In this document: positions 26,240 to 34,874 of the stretch, piece by piece | Position numbering within the stretch: position 1 is the first letter of the stretch | Layout of the letters: each line of letters starts with the position of its first letter | Origin: Phycisphaerales bacterium | Lineage (GTDB): Bacteria; Planctomycetota; Phycisphaerae; Phycisphaerales; SM1A02 | DNA: 64,000 nt | Assembly: GCA_022447205.1 (NCBI GenBank) | Contig: JAKVBQ010000007.1 | Span: forward strand, 1 to 64,000 | Reading direction: 5' to 3' | Program-made: the position numbers and the translations under genes | The notes under the pieces: generated by a model | Databases searched by the model: none | Told to the model about the DNA's origin: nothing | The model's input: the letters and a program-made list of their open reading frames with translations, nothing else

Positions 26240-27141
26240 GGCGTGTACCTCCCCCCGAAGAGCCCGATCACGTGCAGGCCGAGCGCGGAAAGAGCCACCA
26301 GGGCGAAGGGCATGAAGAAGTCCATCGGTACCGTGCCGCCCGGCTCGAAACGGTCGGGTCGCAACTGGTCGATGTAGCGGAAGGCACGATCAAGCCCCTT
26401 GCGATCGGTGGCCACGAACGCCTCGCCACCGGTCTCGCGCGCGAGCTCCTGCACCGTGCCGGGCACCGAACCGGTGCCGACATGGACATGGAACACGGCG
26501 ATGTTCGATGCCTTGAGGTCGTCCGCAAGGGCGAGTGAGGCACTCGCATCGGAGATGTCGCTGCTCATGCCGTCGGAGACGAGGACGATCATCCGATCCC
26601 CCGCCTCGGCCTCGGCGGCGATGTTCCCCAGGCAGAACTGGAGGGCATGACCGATGCGCGTCCCTCCCATGTGCATCGGCTGTCTTTGAGGATCCGCGAA
26701 GGGAAGCGCATTCCGGATCGCATCGAGGTCCCGGGTGAGCGGCACCCAGCGGATGGCGTAGGAACCGAAGAGCGTCAGTCCGAAGGCGTCACCCTGTCGC
26801 GCATCGATGAAGTCCTCGACGGCATCGATCGCCATCTCGTAGCGATTGCCGATGGTCATGCTGCCGGACACGTCGACGCAGAACTGGATGTTGGTGAGCA
26901 CGCGCTGGTCGGACGGTCGGCGAAGGACCTGCGGACCAGCCAGCATGAAGACCACGGCAAGCAGGATGATCGCCGGCATCGAGTCGAAGGTGGACAGCAT
27001 CCACCCGAGGAAGCGGCGAGGCGCATGCGCCTGGTCGTCGAAGGGCAACGCAAGTCCGGAGCTCCTGCGCTGCCAGGCCCAGACCAGCAGCAGGACCGGA
27101 ACGACGAGCAGCACCAGGGCGGTCGGTTCGGTGAAGCTCAT
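26233..27141 (-). CDS. VWA-domain membrane protein, BatA-like
   Basis: A 302-residue inner-membrane protein beginning MSFTEPTALVLLVVPVLLLVWAW at 27141, where the ATG overlaps the preceding stop by ATGA (the frame also runs upstream). A second TM (MPAIILLAVVFMLAGPQVL) precedes a VWA domain with MIDAS DVSGSMT, GGTRIGHA and IVLVSDGMSSD, and a C-terminal TM (FFMPFALVALSALGLHVIGLF). Canonical BatA architecture. Proposed partners are the MoxR ATPase and the second VWA protein. Confidence 0.88.
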   Translation of the reverse strand: MSFTEPTALVLLVVPVLLLVWAWQRRSSGLALPFDDQAHAPRRFLGWMLSTFDSMPAIILLAVVFMLAGPQVLRRPSDQRVLTNIQFCVDVSGSMTIGNRYEMAIDAVEDFIDARQGDAFGLTLFGSYAIRWVPLTRDLDAIRNALPFADPQRQPMHMGGTRIGHALQFCLGNIAAEAEAGDRMIVLVSDGMSSDISDASASLALADDLKASNIAVFHVHVGTGSVPGTVQELARETGGEAFVATDRKGLDRAFRYIDQLRPDRFEPGGTVPMDFFMPFALVALSALGLHVIGLFGGRYTPW

Positions 27142-27947
27142 GCCGGCTCCTCCGCGGGAACGTCGCGATAGGGCTCGAGCAGTTCGTTGATCTCGTCTCG
27201 ACCGGGCTCGGGAACGCTCGGATCGTGCAGCCATCGTTCGACGGCACGGAGCAGGCGTCCACCGACCTCGTCCTCACGAAGCCGTGCGACGGCCGCAGCC
27301 CGGTCGTCGGCGTCGAGGGAGAGCTCCGCCTGCCAGTGCGCATAGAGCATGAGTTCGAGGCGCCCCTGTTCGGCGATCGTCAGCTTCCGCTCCGCCGCAG
27401 CGCAGACCAGCGGGGCGATCCGCTCCGCAAGGGTCGGCTCGCGGGGCACGACCTCCTCGGGAGGTGCGTGACGAACAAGCTTTCTCGCCATGAACACCAT
27501 CGGGACCAGCAGCCAGAGCACGCCGACCACGACCAGCAGGGTGGTGTATCCACCTTCGATCGCGGTGTCGGGTGGTTCGGCCAGGACCAGATCGGTCGGT
27601 GCGTCCGTGGCGAGGTTCGACACGACTTCGACGGGAATGGGATCGAGTGCCATGACGTCCCCCCCGCTCTCGAGGACCAGGACCTCGCGGAGATCGAAGA
27701 GACCCACATCGGTGCCGATGTACTCGAGCTCGCAGGCGAAGCGACCGTCACCGAGCGACTCGTAGGCCGCAAGACGGACCAGCATCGGTGACTCGAGATC
27801 AAGGTCGGGACGACCCCTGAGCAGGCCCCCATCGGTCTCGACCCTGACATGACCGGTGATACCGCGCGTGGCACTGGCAAGCGGCTCGTCCGCAGTCGGA
27901 CCGAGCAACCATGACAGGCCGCCGAGGATCAGCGCGAGGAGCGTCAT
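27138..27947 (-). CDS. Membrane protein of the Bat operon (DUF4381-position)
   Basis: A 269-residue protein with an N-terminal TM or signal anchor (TLLALILGGLSWLLG), an extracytoplasmic beta-rich stretch of about 110 residues, a TM at about 145-170 (YTTLLVVVGVLWLLVPMVFMARKLV), and a cytoplasmic helical domain. Its place between DUF58 and VWA genes is where DUF4381-type proteins usually lie, but the sequence match is weak. Overlaps both neighbours by 4 bases. Confidence 0.65.
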   Translation of the reverse strand: MTLLALILGGLSWLLGPTADEPLASATRGITGHVRVETDGGLLRGRPDLDLESPMLVRLAAYESLGDGRFACELEYIGTDVGLFDLREVLVLESGGDVMALDPIPVEVVSNLATDAPTDLVLAEPPDTAIEGGYTTLLVVVGVLWLLVPMVFMARKLVRHAPPEEVVPREPTLAERIAPLVCAAAERKLTIAEQGRLELMLYAHWQAELSLDADDRAAAVARLREDEVGGRLLRAVERWLHDPSVPEPGRDEINELLEPYRDVPAEEPA

Positions 27948-28843
27948 GCGCGACCACCTCCGGCACCCGAGCGCTGGGCGAGGAAGTGACGCAACGGCGG
28001 CACGATCGACCGATCGGTGTCGATGCGAAGCCAGCTTGCACCGGCACGGGCGAGGAGCCGGCCGGTGTCCTCCTCGGCACGGTCCGGCTGGCGCGAACGC
28101 CAGACCACACGACCGTGTCCGATGAAGTCCCGACCGCTTTCCGCCTCACGACCACGGAAGAAGCCGGCTCGCAGGCGACCACGTTCCGCAGGATCACGCA
28201 GCTGGAGCACGATCACGTCATGCTTCTGGACGGCACGCCGGATCGCGGGAATCGAACCGGGGTCATGCAGGTCGCTCAGGATCACGATGAGACTCGAACG
28301 ACGTGCCCGAACCACCAGTTCCTTCAAGCGATCGGAGAGGTTCGTGCCTTCACGCGGCGCGGCATGACGCAGCGGTTCGATCGCCTGCCAGAGGTCGGAC
28401 CGGAGCAGACTCGGCTCGAAACGGGTGGTTCGCTCCCCCGCTCCGATGACCGAGCAGGGACTCAGGCGTCGCTGGGCCAGGACACCGATCGCCGATGCCA
28501 TCCAGACCGCGACCTGGTGCTTGGAGAGGCGGGTCGAGGAGACCGCCATCGATGCGGAGGTGTCGAGCAGCAGGTGGACCGCGGTCCGCTTCAACGCCTC
28601 GTACTCCTTGACGTAGGTGCGACTGGTCCTGGCCGTCATGCGCCAGTCGATCTGCTTGATCGGATCACCCGGCTCGTAGGGTCTCGACTGGGCGTACTCC
28701 AGACCGCTCCCCGTGAAGAGGGAGGTGTCGGTGCCGAAGGCGAGATCGTCGGCCAGGCGACGCACGACCATCTCGAAGTCGCCGCGGGCCAGTTCCTCGG
28801 GCGGACCGAGCATGGGACTGTCCTGGCTGGTTGCGTGTGGCAT
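27944..28843 (-). CDS. DUF58 domain protein
   Basis: A 299-residue cytoplasmic protein of the DUF58 family, which accompanies MoxR ATPases. The signature Y..GD.....DWR is visible as YEPGDPIKQIDWRMTARTSRTYVKEYE, followed by a VWA-like fold with LLLDTSASM and VILSDLHDPG. The start at 28843 shares one base with the MoxR stop (TGATG), so the longer upstream frame was rejected. Confidence 0.9.
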   Translation of the reverse strand: MPHATSQDSPMLGPPEELARGDFEMVVRRLADDLAFGTDTSLFTGSGLEYAQSRPYEPGDPIKQIDWRMTARTSRTYVKEYEALKRTAVHLLLDTSASMAVSSTRLSKHQVAVWMASAIGVLAQRRLSPCSVIGAGERTTRFEPSLLRSDLWQAIEPLRHAAPREGTNLSDRLKELVVRARRSSLIVILSDLHDPGSIPAIRRAVQKHDVIVLQLRDPAERGRLRAGFFRGREAESGRDFIGHGRVVWRSRQPDRAEEDTGRLLARAGASWLRIDTDRSIVPPLRHFLAQRSGAGGGRA

Positions 28844-29847
28844 CAGGCGAGTGTCGCAAGGATCTCGTCGAGGACATCCTCGCCACGTCGGCCGTCGGCG
28901 AGGGCTTCGTAGGTGAGTCGGACGCGGTGCAGCACGACGTCCTCGGCAAGGGCGAGGAAATCCTCGGGTACGGCGTAGTCCCGGCCACGGATGTAGGCAC
29001 GTGCACGCGATGCGTTGACGAGCGCGATCGCGGCACGAGGGGAACAACCGAGCTCGAGTTCGGGATGATTGCGGGTGAGGTTCACCAGTTCGACGCAGTC
29101 ACGGACGAAGACATCACTGACGTGGACGGCGAGCACCGATTCCATGGCCGCGGTGAGATCCTTGATCCGATAGGGGCTCTCCTCCTCGATCGCGTCGAAT
29201 GCAGTCATGGGAATCGCACCGTCACCCTGACGCTTCAGCTTGAGCTGGAGACCTCGTTGCACGACCTCGGTCTCCTCCTCGAAGGTGGGATAGTTCAGTC
29301 GGTGCCGGAGCATGAAGCGGTCGAGCTGCGCCTCGGGGAGCTCGAAGGTACCCGCCTGTTCCACCGGGTTCTGGGTCGCGATGACCAGGAACGGCGCCGG
29401 AAGTTCATGCGTGGTGTCGCCTATCGAGACCTTGCGCTCCTGCATCGCTTCGAGCAGGGCCGACTGCACCTTCGGGGAGGCGCGGTTGATCTCGTCGGCG
29501 AGCAGCAGGTTCGTGAAGGCAGGTCCCTTGTGGACACGGAAGCTGCCGCTGTCGGGATCGAGGATCTCGGAGCCCACGATGTCCGACGGGAGCAGGTCGA
29601 TCGTGAACTGGATCCGCTTGAAGTCGAGGTCGATCGCCCGACCCACCGCCTGGACCAGAAGGGTCTTCGCGATGCCGGGCACGCCTTCGAGGAGAAGATG
29701 CCCGCCGGTGAGCAGCGCGATCAGGATGCGCTCCACCACGACTTCCTGGCCGACGACGGTCCGAGCGACACTCGCCGACACGGTTCCGGCGAAGGTCGAC
29801 CCGGCACCTGACGTCGCGGTATCCGATTGGATGTTGGATTCGGTCAT
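28843..29847 (-). CDS. MoxR family AAA+ ATPase
   Basis: A 334-residue chaperone-like ATPase. Walker A GVPGIAKT, Walker B LLLADEINRASPKVQSALLEAM with sensor 1 VIATQNPVEQAGTFELPEAQLDRF, and sensor 2 SPRAAIALVNASRA all fit MoxR. In this family it is thought to act with VWA proteins to mature or insert metal/envelope complexes. It follows the thioredoxin-like gene by 19 bp and an AAGGA site lies about 12 nt before the ATG, so it may be co-transcribed with it. Confidence 0.95.
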   Translation of the reverse strand: MTESNIQSDTATSGAGSTFAGTVSASVARTVVGQEVVVERILIALLTGGHLLLEGVPGIAKTLLVQAVGRAIDLDFKRIQFTIDLLPSDIVGSEILDPDSGSFRVHKGPAFTNLLLADEINRASPKVQSALLEAMQERKVSIGDTTHELPAPFLVIATQNPVEQAGTFELPEAQLDRFMLRHRLNYPTFEEETEVVQRGLQLKLKRQGDGAIPMTAFDAIEEESPYRIKDLTAAMESVLAVHVSDVFVRDCVELVNLTRNHPELELGCSPRAAIALVNASRARAYIRGRDYAVPEDFLALAEDVVLHRVRLTYEALADGRRGEDVLDEILATLA

Positions 29848-29866
29848 CGGTACGTGTGTCCTTCGT

Positions 29867-30967
29867 TCAGTTTCCCGGTTCGATCGGTTCGGCCATCAAC
29901 TTCTCGATCACTTCATTCAATCGCTTCTCGTCGAGCCCGGCGGCACGCACCCGGCCTGAACGGTCGATGACCACCGTGGTCGGCCACATCCTGACTCCAT
30001 ATCTGGATGCAGTGACGCCGAGCGGAAGTTCCCCGGACTCCGGGGCGACGTCCCGCGCGATGCTGAACGGTGGTGGTTCACCGTCAAAGAGCGCCTGCAT
30101 CCGTTCCCAGTCGCCGAGGTGATCGCAGACCCCCACGAACAGCACGCCCTGCGGCGCGAGTCTCGTGGAGAGTTTCCGCCAGCGGGAGATCGACTCCCGC
30201 GTGGCACGGCTCAGCGGCGAGACGAATCGCAGGACGGTGACTCGACCTTCCTGCGCGTCCTGTTCGAGCGGCTCGCCGATCCAGGCATCGTCGACATGGA
30301 GATCGGGAGCGGGCCTGCCTTCGAGGGCGGTCATGGGTGGCAGCCGGTGCTCCCCGCCCACGTACCACTCGGCGGGAAACTCACCAGTGCTCCTCGAGCC
30401 GGTCCCTCCCCCGCCTTCCTCGGCGAGCAGGACCCGGACAACATCCGAGACCTTGTCAGGAAGCAGTCCGGCGGCACGAACGATGCCCTTGCGATCGATC
30501 GCGACGTAGGTCGGCCAGAACGCGAGGTTGTAGTTCTTCACACTTGCACCGGAGGCATCACGAGCGACCGGGTAGTTGATCCCCTTGTCGTTCACAACGC
30601 CCTGCGCCCGGTCCCATCCGTTCCTGGAATCATGGACCCCGATGAAGGCCAGGCCACTGTCCCCGTATTCATCGACCATCGAGATGTTCTTCGGAATCGC
30701 GGCCATGCAGGGGCCGCACCAGGTCGCCCAGAAGTCGACGATGACGACCTTGCCTCGGAGATCGGAAAGCGAGGTCTCCTCGCCGATCCAGGCATCGAGA
30801 ACCAACTCGGGAGCAGGCTTCCCCTCCAGGTCCTTCAGGCCCTGATTGCGATCGGCACCCGAGTAGAAGTGGTCGTCGGAGAAGTCCTGCGCCCCTGCGG
30901 GAGCAAGGACCGAGAATGCGATGCCGGCCACCAGCCAGGCAGGAAGACGTCGAGGGAATGACACCAT
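29867..30967 (-). CDS. Exported protein with two TlpA/ResA-like thioredoxin domains, second lacking CxxC
   Basis: A 366-residue periplasmic protein. After a signal peptide (to about residue 26, ending GAQ), domain 1 (about 50-180) has VVIVDFWATWCGPCMAAIP with the redox CxxC and a cis-Pro region FWPTYVAIDRKG. Domain 2 (about 215-360) repeats the fold (VTVLRFVSPLSRATRESI ... MWPTTVVIDRSGRVRAAG) but has no cysteine pair. Redox activity should reside in the first domain; the second may bind a partner. GGAG lies 8 nt before the ATG. Heads the MoxR/Bat gene run. Confidence 0.85.
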   Translation of the reverse strand: MVSFPRRLPAWLVAGIAFSVLAPAGAQDFSDDHFYSGADRNQGLKDLEGKPAPELVLDAWIGEETSLSDLRGKVVIVDFWATWCGPCMAAIPKNISMVDEYGDSGLAFIGVHDSRNGWDRAQGVVNDKGINYPVARDASGASVKNYNLAFWPTYVAIDRKGIVRAAGLLPDKVSDVVRVLLAEEGGGGTGSRSTGEFPAEWYVGGEHRLPPMTALEGRPAPDLHVDDAWIGEPLEQDAQEGRVTVLRFVSPLSRATRESISRWRKLSTRLAPQGVLFVGVCDHLGDWERMQALFDGEPPPFSIARDVAPESGELPLGVTASRYGVRMWPTTVVIDRSGRVRAAGLDEKRLNEVIEKLMAEPIEPGN

Positions 30968-30997
30968 GTGGTCGCTCCAGGGGGGGTGAATGCCTCA

Positions 30998-31003
30998 AGT
31001 CTA
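30998..31003 (-). promoter_or_regulatory. -10 element (TAGACT) of the thioredoxin-like/MoxR operon
   Basis: Minus-strand TAGACT lies 30 nt before the ATG at 30967, leaving a leader with a GGAG site. No clear -35. Confidence 0.4.
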
Positions 31004-31056
31004 GCTGTCAGACACCGTTTCCGTTGCGGGTCCTGTGATATCCACGTTTCATGGCG

Positions 31057-31062
31057 TATTCT
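31057..31062 (+). promoter_or_regulatory. -10 element (TATTCT) for a leaderless beta-helix protein mRNA
   Basis: TATTCT ends exactly 6 nt before the ATG at 31069. An earlier in-frame ATG (31051) lies upstream of the -10 and would not be transcribed. Confidence 0.55.
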
Positions 31063-31068
31063 CATGTC

Positions 31069-32127
31069 ATGCACGCCAGACACACCATGACGGGCTTCCT
31101 GATCACCGGCCTGACGACCGGCATCGCATCCGCGGACATCTGGACGGTCGATGACGACGGCCCTGCGGACTTCACGACGATCCAGGACGCGGTCAACGCG
31201 GCGTCCGACGGTGACGAGATCCATGTCCACCCGGGGACCTACAGCCGGGAAGACGGTGATTTCATGCCGGTGGTGGATTTCCGGGACAAGAATCTCACGC
31301 TCCTCGGCATCGAGGGCCGTGAGGCCACGATCATCGATGCCCGTGACTTCGCCAGCGCCATCCAGATGAACCCCCCTCTCAACTTCGACATACCAAGCAA
31401 GATCGACGGGTTCACGATCAGGAACGGACAGGGTGGCGGCATCGTGACCTCGGGTCCGCGCGTCCTCAAGGTCGGGTTCTGCACGATCGAGGACTGCCGC
31501 GAACCGGCGATCTGGAGCTACGGCAGGGTCGAGCTGACGGTCTCCAACTGCACGATCAGGAACAACGACAGCACGTATCTCTCGGGAGGCATCGTGACCG
31601 ACGAAGGGGACGTCCTGATCATCAACTCGACCTTCTCGGGGAACTACAGCGACACGCTCGGCGGCGCTCTCAGGTTGTGGGGAAGCTACAACCGTCCGAA
31701 TCGAGCCGACATCATCGGCTGCACGTTCGAGGGAAACATCGCGTCCCAGGGAGCGGCGGTCTCCGCCAATCGGCTCATGCTTCGCATCGATGGCTGCACC
31801 TTCGCCGCGAACACCGGAGGGCAGGGCACGGTCCTCTACATGATGGAGGGCGTGGCGGAATTCCAGGACACGCTTTGCTGTGCGCATGATGTCGACGACA
31901 TCTTCGGTGAGTGGGTCGATCTCGGTGGCAACGAGTTCCGGCCGGAATGCGAAGGCGGCGACTGCGTGGCGGATCTCGACGGGAACGGAAGCGTGGATGG
32001 TGGAGACCTGACGACGCTGCTGGGCTCGTGGGGCACCTGCGGGGGATGTGCGGGTGACCTGACCGGTGACGGAACGGTCGACGGAGCGGATCTGACGTTG
32101 CTGCTGGGCCTCTGGGGCGACTGCTGA
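31069..32127 (+). CDS. Secreted beta-helix protein with C-terminal dockerin-like module
   Basis: A 352-residue exported protein with signal peptide MHARHTMTGFLITGLTTGIASA, the same WTVDDDGPADFTTIQDAVNAASDGDEI start as the beta-helix protein at 19168-20454, then irregular parallel beta-helix coils (IDGCTFAANTGGQGTVL, IIGCTFEGNIASQGAAV). The C-terminus is a Ca-binding doublet (ADLDGNGSVDGGDLTTLLGSWG and GDLTGDGTVDGADLTLLLGLWG) ending the protein. A paralogue of the earlier beta-helix protein, likely a surface or matrix protein. Confidence 0.8.
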   Translation: MHARHTMTGFLITGLTTGIASADIWTVDDDGPADFTTIQDAVNAASDGDEIHVHPGTYSREDGDFMPVVDFRDKNLTLLGIEGREATIIDARDFASAIQMNPPLNFDIPSKIDGFTIRNGQGGGIVTSGPRVLKVGFCTIEDCREPAIWSYGRVELTVSNCTIRNNDSTYLSGGIVTDEGDVLIINSTFSGNYSDTLGGALRLWGSYNRPNRADIIGCTFEGNIASQGAAVSANRLMLRIDGCTFAANTGGQGTVLYMMEGVAEFQDTLCCAHDVDDIFGEWVDLGGNEFRPECEGGDCVADLDGNGSVDGGDLTTLLGSWGTCGGCAGDLTGDGTVDGADLTLLLGLWGDC

Positions 32128-32139
32128 GCGAACCGGAGC

Positions 32140-33885
32140 CTACTCCTGCCACGTCTGCCGGATGGCACTCATCCGGTCCGATCGAGCCAGGAAGATCTCG
32201 ACCAGTTCAGGATCGAACTGCTTTCCGGACAGGTTCCTGATCTCGTCAAGGACGGCTTCCTCCGGCCAGGCGTCCTTGTACGAACGCTTCGAACCGAGCG
32301 CGTCATAGACATCGGCAAGTCCGACGATCCGGGCCTCGATCGGTATCGCCTCACCGGCGAGGCCGTGTCGGATCGGTTCTTCGGGGGCTTCGATGAACGC
32401 ATCGAGGGGCATGTCACCCGGATAGCCGGTGCCGTCCCAGTGTTCGTGGTGGTGCAGGGCGACCATCCGAGCCACGTCGTCGTACTCCGTCTGGTAGCCC
32501 TTGAAGAGACGGGCACCGATGATGGTGTGCATCTGCATCGCGGCATACTCGGAGGGCTCGAGCCTGCCGGGCTTCTTGAGGATCGAATCGGATATCCCGA
32601 TCTTGCCGACATCATGGAGCCTGGCGGCATTGGACAGCCGGTCCCGTCGTCGCTCCATCCGGGATCGTTTCATGCCCCTGCGACGCGCCCATTCCTCGAA
32701 CATGACGCGTGAGTAGGCGGCGACTCGATTGACGTGGGCACCGGTCTCCTCGGGATCGTGGATCTCGGCGATCGCGACCATGCGCATGATCATCGAGTCG
32801 GTCAGGAATGCTCGTTCGAGCGCGACGCTTGCCATCGAGGCGAAGTTCTCGATCAGCTTCTCGTCATCGAGATCGAAGCCACCCTTGCGCTCCCCCTCCT
32901 TGTTGTGGGGGTTCGAGAGCTGGATCACCCCGAGGACGTTGCCCGTCGCCGTGCTCAGTGGATAGGAGAAGAGCGAACGGGTGCGATAGCCGGTCCGTTG
33001 GTCGAGCGATGCAAGGAACGAATAGCCGGCATCGGGGGCAATCGCATAGACATCCCGCTCGTTGATCCTGCGGCCCGTCATCATCACCGTGCCCGAGATC
33101 GAGTCGGAGGAGATCGGGATCCGGACTCCACCCGCGAGCGCCAGGGCGTTGCGGCCGGCTGCCTCGTGCGCATCGTTCTGTGCATACCGGATGACGAGGT
33201 GATCCTCGCCGTCCCGGGTCAGGATCGCACCAGCCTCAGCACCCACCAGATGCCGGGCCTCGGTCAGGATGTGCTGCATCATGACGTCGAGGTCCTTGAT
33301 CTCGCTCATCTCGATGCCGATCGACTCGATCGACTCGAGTCGGGTGTCGCGGACCACGAGTTCGTCCTGGAGGACCTCGTTGGCGAGCTTGAACATCCTG
33401 TTGAGGTCCTCAAGCTGTTCGTTGCGTTCCTGCAGCTCCTCCGCGAGGTGTCGACTCTTCTGCTCCGCCTCGTCACGTTCACGTGCCGCGTCGTACCCGG
33501 CGGCATGGTGACGCAGCCGAGCGACCAGCTCGATGGGATCAGGGAGCTTGACGAGATAGTCACTGGCCCCCCGCTCGAAGGCTCGTGCCTTGGTCTCCAT
33601 GTCCTCCTGGGAACTGAGGACGACCACCGGTACGGTGTTCAGCTGATCGTCCGCTCGAATCTGGAGCAGGAGGTCGAGCCCGTTCACCTTCGGCATCATG
33701 ACGTCGATGAGCACGACGTTCGGACGGAATTCCCGACAGGCGGCCAGGGCGAGGGTGGGATCCTCCACGTGCCTCATGGTCCACCCGGCGGCAAGCTGTT
33801 CCTCGAGCAGCAGCTCCACCGACTCAGCGATGATGGGCTGGTCGTCGACGAGGAGGATGCGAACCTGGCCGTCGGAGATCGACAT
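32140..33885 (-). CDS. Response regulator with GAF and HD-GYP domains (c-di-GMP phosphodiesterase)
   Basis: A 581-residue signalling protein. The receiver domain (8-130) has DD, the phospho-acceptor Asp in VLIDVMMP, VLSS and the conserved Lys in YLVKLPDP. A coiled coil (about 135-175, RHLAEELQERNEQLEDLNRMF) links to a GAF domain (about 195-360), then HD-GYP (about 370-575) with HDVGKIG, HHHEHWDGTGYP and DVYDAL. An insertion of about 17 residues follows GYPGD. Expected to hydrolyse c-di-GMP in response to a kinase not next to it. Begins 6 nt after a TAGAAT hexamer, apparently leaderless. Confidence 0.93.
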   Translation of the reverse strand: MSISDGQVRILLVDDQPIIAESVELLLEEQLAAGWTMRHVEDPTLALAACREFRPNVVLIDVMMPKVNGLDLLLQIRADDQLNTVPVVVLSSQEDMETKARAFERGASDYLVKLPDPIELVARLRHHAAGYDAARERDEAEQKSRHLAEELQERNEQLEDLNRMFKLANEVLQDELVVRDTRLESIESIGIEMSEIKDLDVMMQHILTEARHLVGAEAGAILTRDGEDHLVIRYAQNDAHEAAGRNALALAGGVRIPISSDSISGTVMMTGRRINERDVYAIAPDAGYSFLASLDQRTGYRTRSLFSYPLSTATGNVLGVIQLSNPHNKEGERKGGFDLDDEKLIENFASMASVALERAFLTDSMIMRMVAIAEIHDPEETGAHVNRVAAYSRVMFEEWARRRGMKRSRMERRRDRLSNAARLHDVGKIGISDSILKKPGRLEPSEYAAMQMHTIIGARLFKGYQTEYDDVARMVALHHHEHWDGTGYPGDMPLDAFIEAPEEPIRHGLAGEAIPIEARIVGLADVYDALGSKRSYKDAWPEEAVLDEIRNLSGKQFDPELVEIFLARSDRMSAIRQTWQE

Positions 33886-33891
33886 GCATGA

Positions 33892-33897
33892 ATTCTA
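33892..33897 (-). promoter_or_regulatory. -10 element (TAGAAT) for a leaderless HD-GYP regulator mRNA
   Basis: Minus-strand TAGAAT, a near-consensus -10, ends 6 nt before the ATG at 33885. A second ATG at 33889 is too close to the -10 to be used. Confidence 0.6.
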
Positions 33898-33933
33898 GTT
33901 CACGAAATGGCCCCGGGGCGGATCTCGCCGGGA

Positions 33934-34818
33934 TCAGGGCGGTGTGAGCTTCCAGTCGGGAGTCGTGGCCATGTCCGCCCAGTTGCGCATGTCCTCGAGC
34001 TCGAGGAGGTTGAGCGCATCGACGGAACCATCGACGTAAGAGACCACCGACTGGTCGTCCGTCCCCCAACGCGCCGAGATGTTCCCCGCGCTCGAGGGAT
34101 CAAGCGGATCGTAGGCCTCACCCCAGCGTCGGGACGAGAAGTTCGGACTCTGCACCCGGAAGTAGCCCTCGATGACGTCTCCACCGAAACCACCTGCGCC
34201 ATCGTTGCCGCGTGCGGAACAGAAGACGATCAGGCGGGACGGATTGCGGATGCGAGACAGTCGATTGGAATAGAACTGCCCCAGCAGGTCGACGAGTGCA
34301 GGATTGAAGCAACCGTCGATCTCGTCCCCACCGACCCAGGTGGCATTCATGCCGAGGGAGGGAAACGTCGCGGAGACGTACAGGTAACTGGAATAATCCT
34401 CGTTGCGAATCCTGTTGAGATAGGCGTTCTGGTCATTGACGTAGAGCAGGTCGAAGTTGTGGGCCAGGTAGGGAGCCAGGCGCCACGGGTACCTGTTGGC
34501 TGCGACGCCGACGGTCTCATCGGCGATCCGCTCGCCGGAGGCGGTCCAGGCCTGCAAGCCGGACTTGTATCCGGGCAGCAATGCGCCATCGTTGTCGATC
34601 GCATAACTGGTCCAGGCAACAAGGGATTGTCGTGCGGAATTCCGTTCCTTGACGTTGGTGGCCTGGCCGCGAAGGAGCCCGAGCGAGGGCAGGAGGACAC
34701 CCAGAAGCAACGCGATGAGCCCGATCACCACGAGCAGTTCGACGATGGTGAAACCGACGTTCGAACCGCGGCGCAGGGCAGCTCCGCGTGCCATGGGGTG
34801 TTGTGGGGATGAGGTCAA
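33934..34818 (-). CDS. Pseudopilin-like protein with type IV prepilin N-terminus
   Basis: A 294-residue protein with a class III prepilin signal: basic leader, cleavage after Gly in SNVGFTIVELLVVIGLIALLLGVLLPSLG, Glu at +5. The rest resembles the large planctomycete pseudopilins (DUF1559-like), with a late SVVSYVDGSVDAL segment comparable to their DGHV motif. The start is taken as TTG at 34818 because AAGGA lies 7 nt upstream; ATG 34794 is the alternative. Needs a prepilin peptidase, not encoded here. Its promoter is beside a Fur-type palindrome. Confidence 0.75.
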   Translation of the reverse strand: MTSSPQHPMARGAALRRGSNVGFTIVELLVVIGLIALLLGVLLPSLGLLRGQATNVKERNSARQSLVAWTSYAIDNDGALLPGYKSGLQAWTASGERIADETVGVAANRYPWRLAPYLAHNFDLLYVNDQNAYLNRIRNEDYSSYLYVSATFPSLGMNATWVGGDEIDGCFNPALVDLLGQFYSNRLSRIRNPSRLIVFCSARGNDGAGGFGGDVIEGYFRVQSPNFSSRRWGEAYDPLDPSSAGNISARWGTDDQSVVSYVDGSVDALNLLELEDMRNWADMATTPDWKLTPP

Positions 34819-34840
34819 GATGGCTTCCTTAGGACGGGAA

Positions 34841-34869
34841 ATCCTAGGCTGAGGAAGAAGTGAGGGCAA
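34841..34869 (-). promoter_or_regulatory. Promoter of the pseudopilin-like gene
   Basis: Minus-strand TTGCCC (34864-34869) and TAGGAT (34841-34846) with a 17-bp spacer. The Fur-type palindrome starts 12 bp upstream of the -35. Confidence 0.55.
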
Positions 34870-34874
34870 GACGG

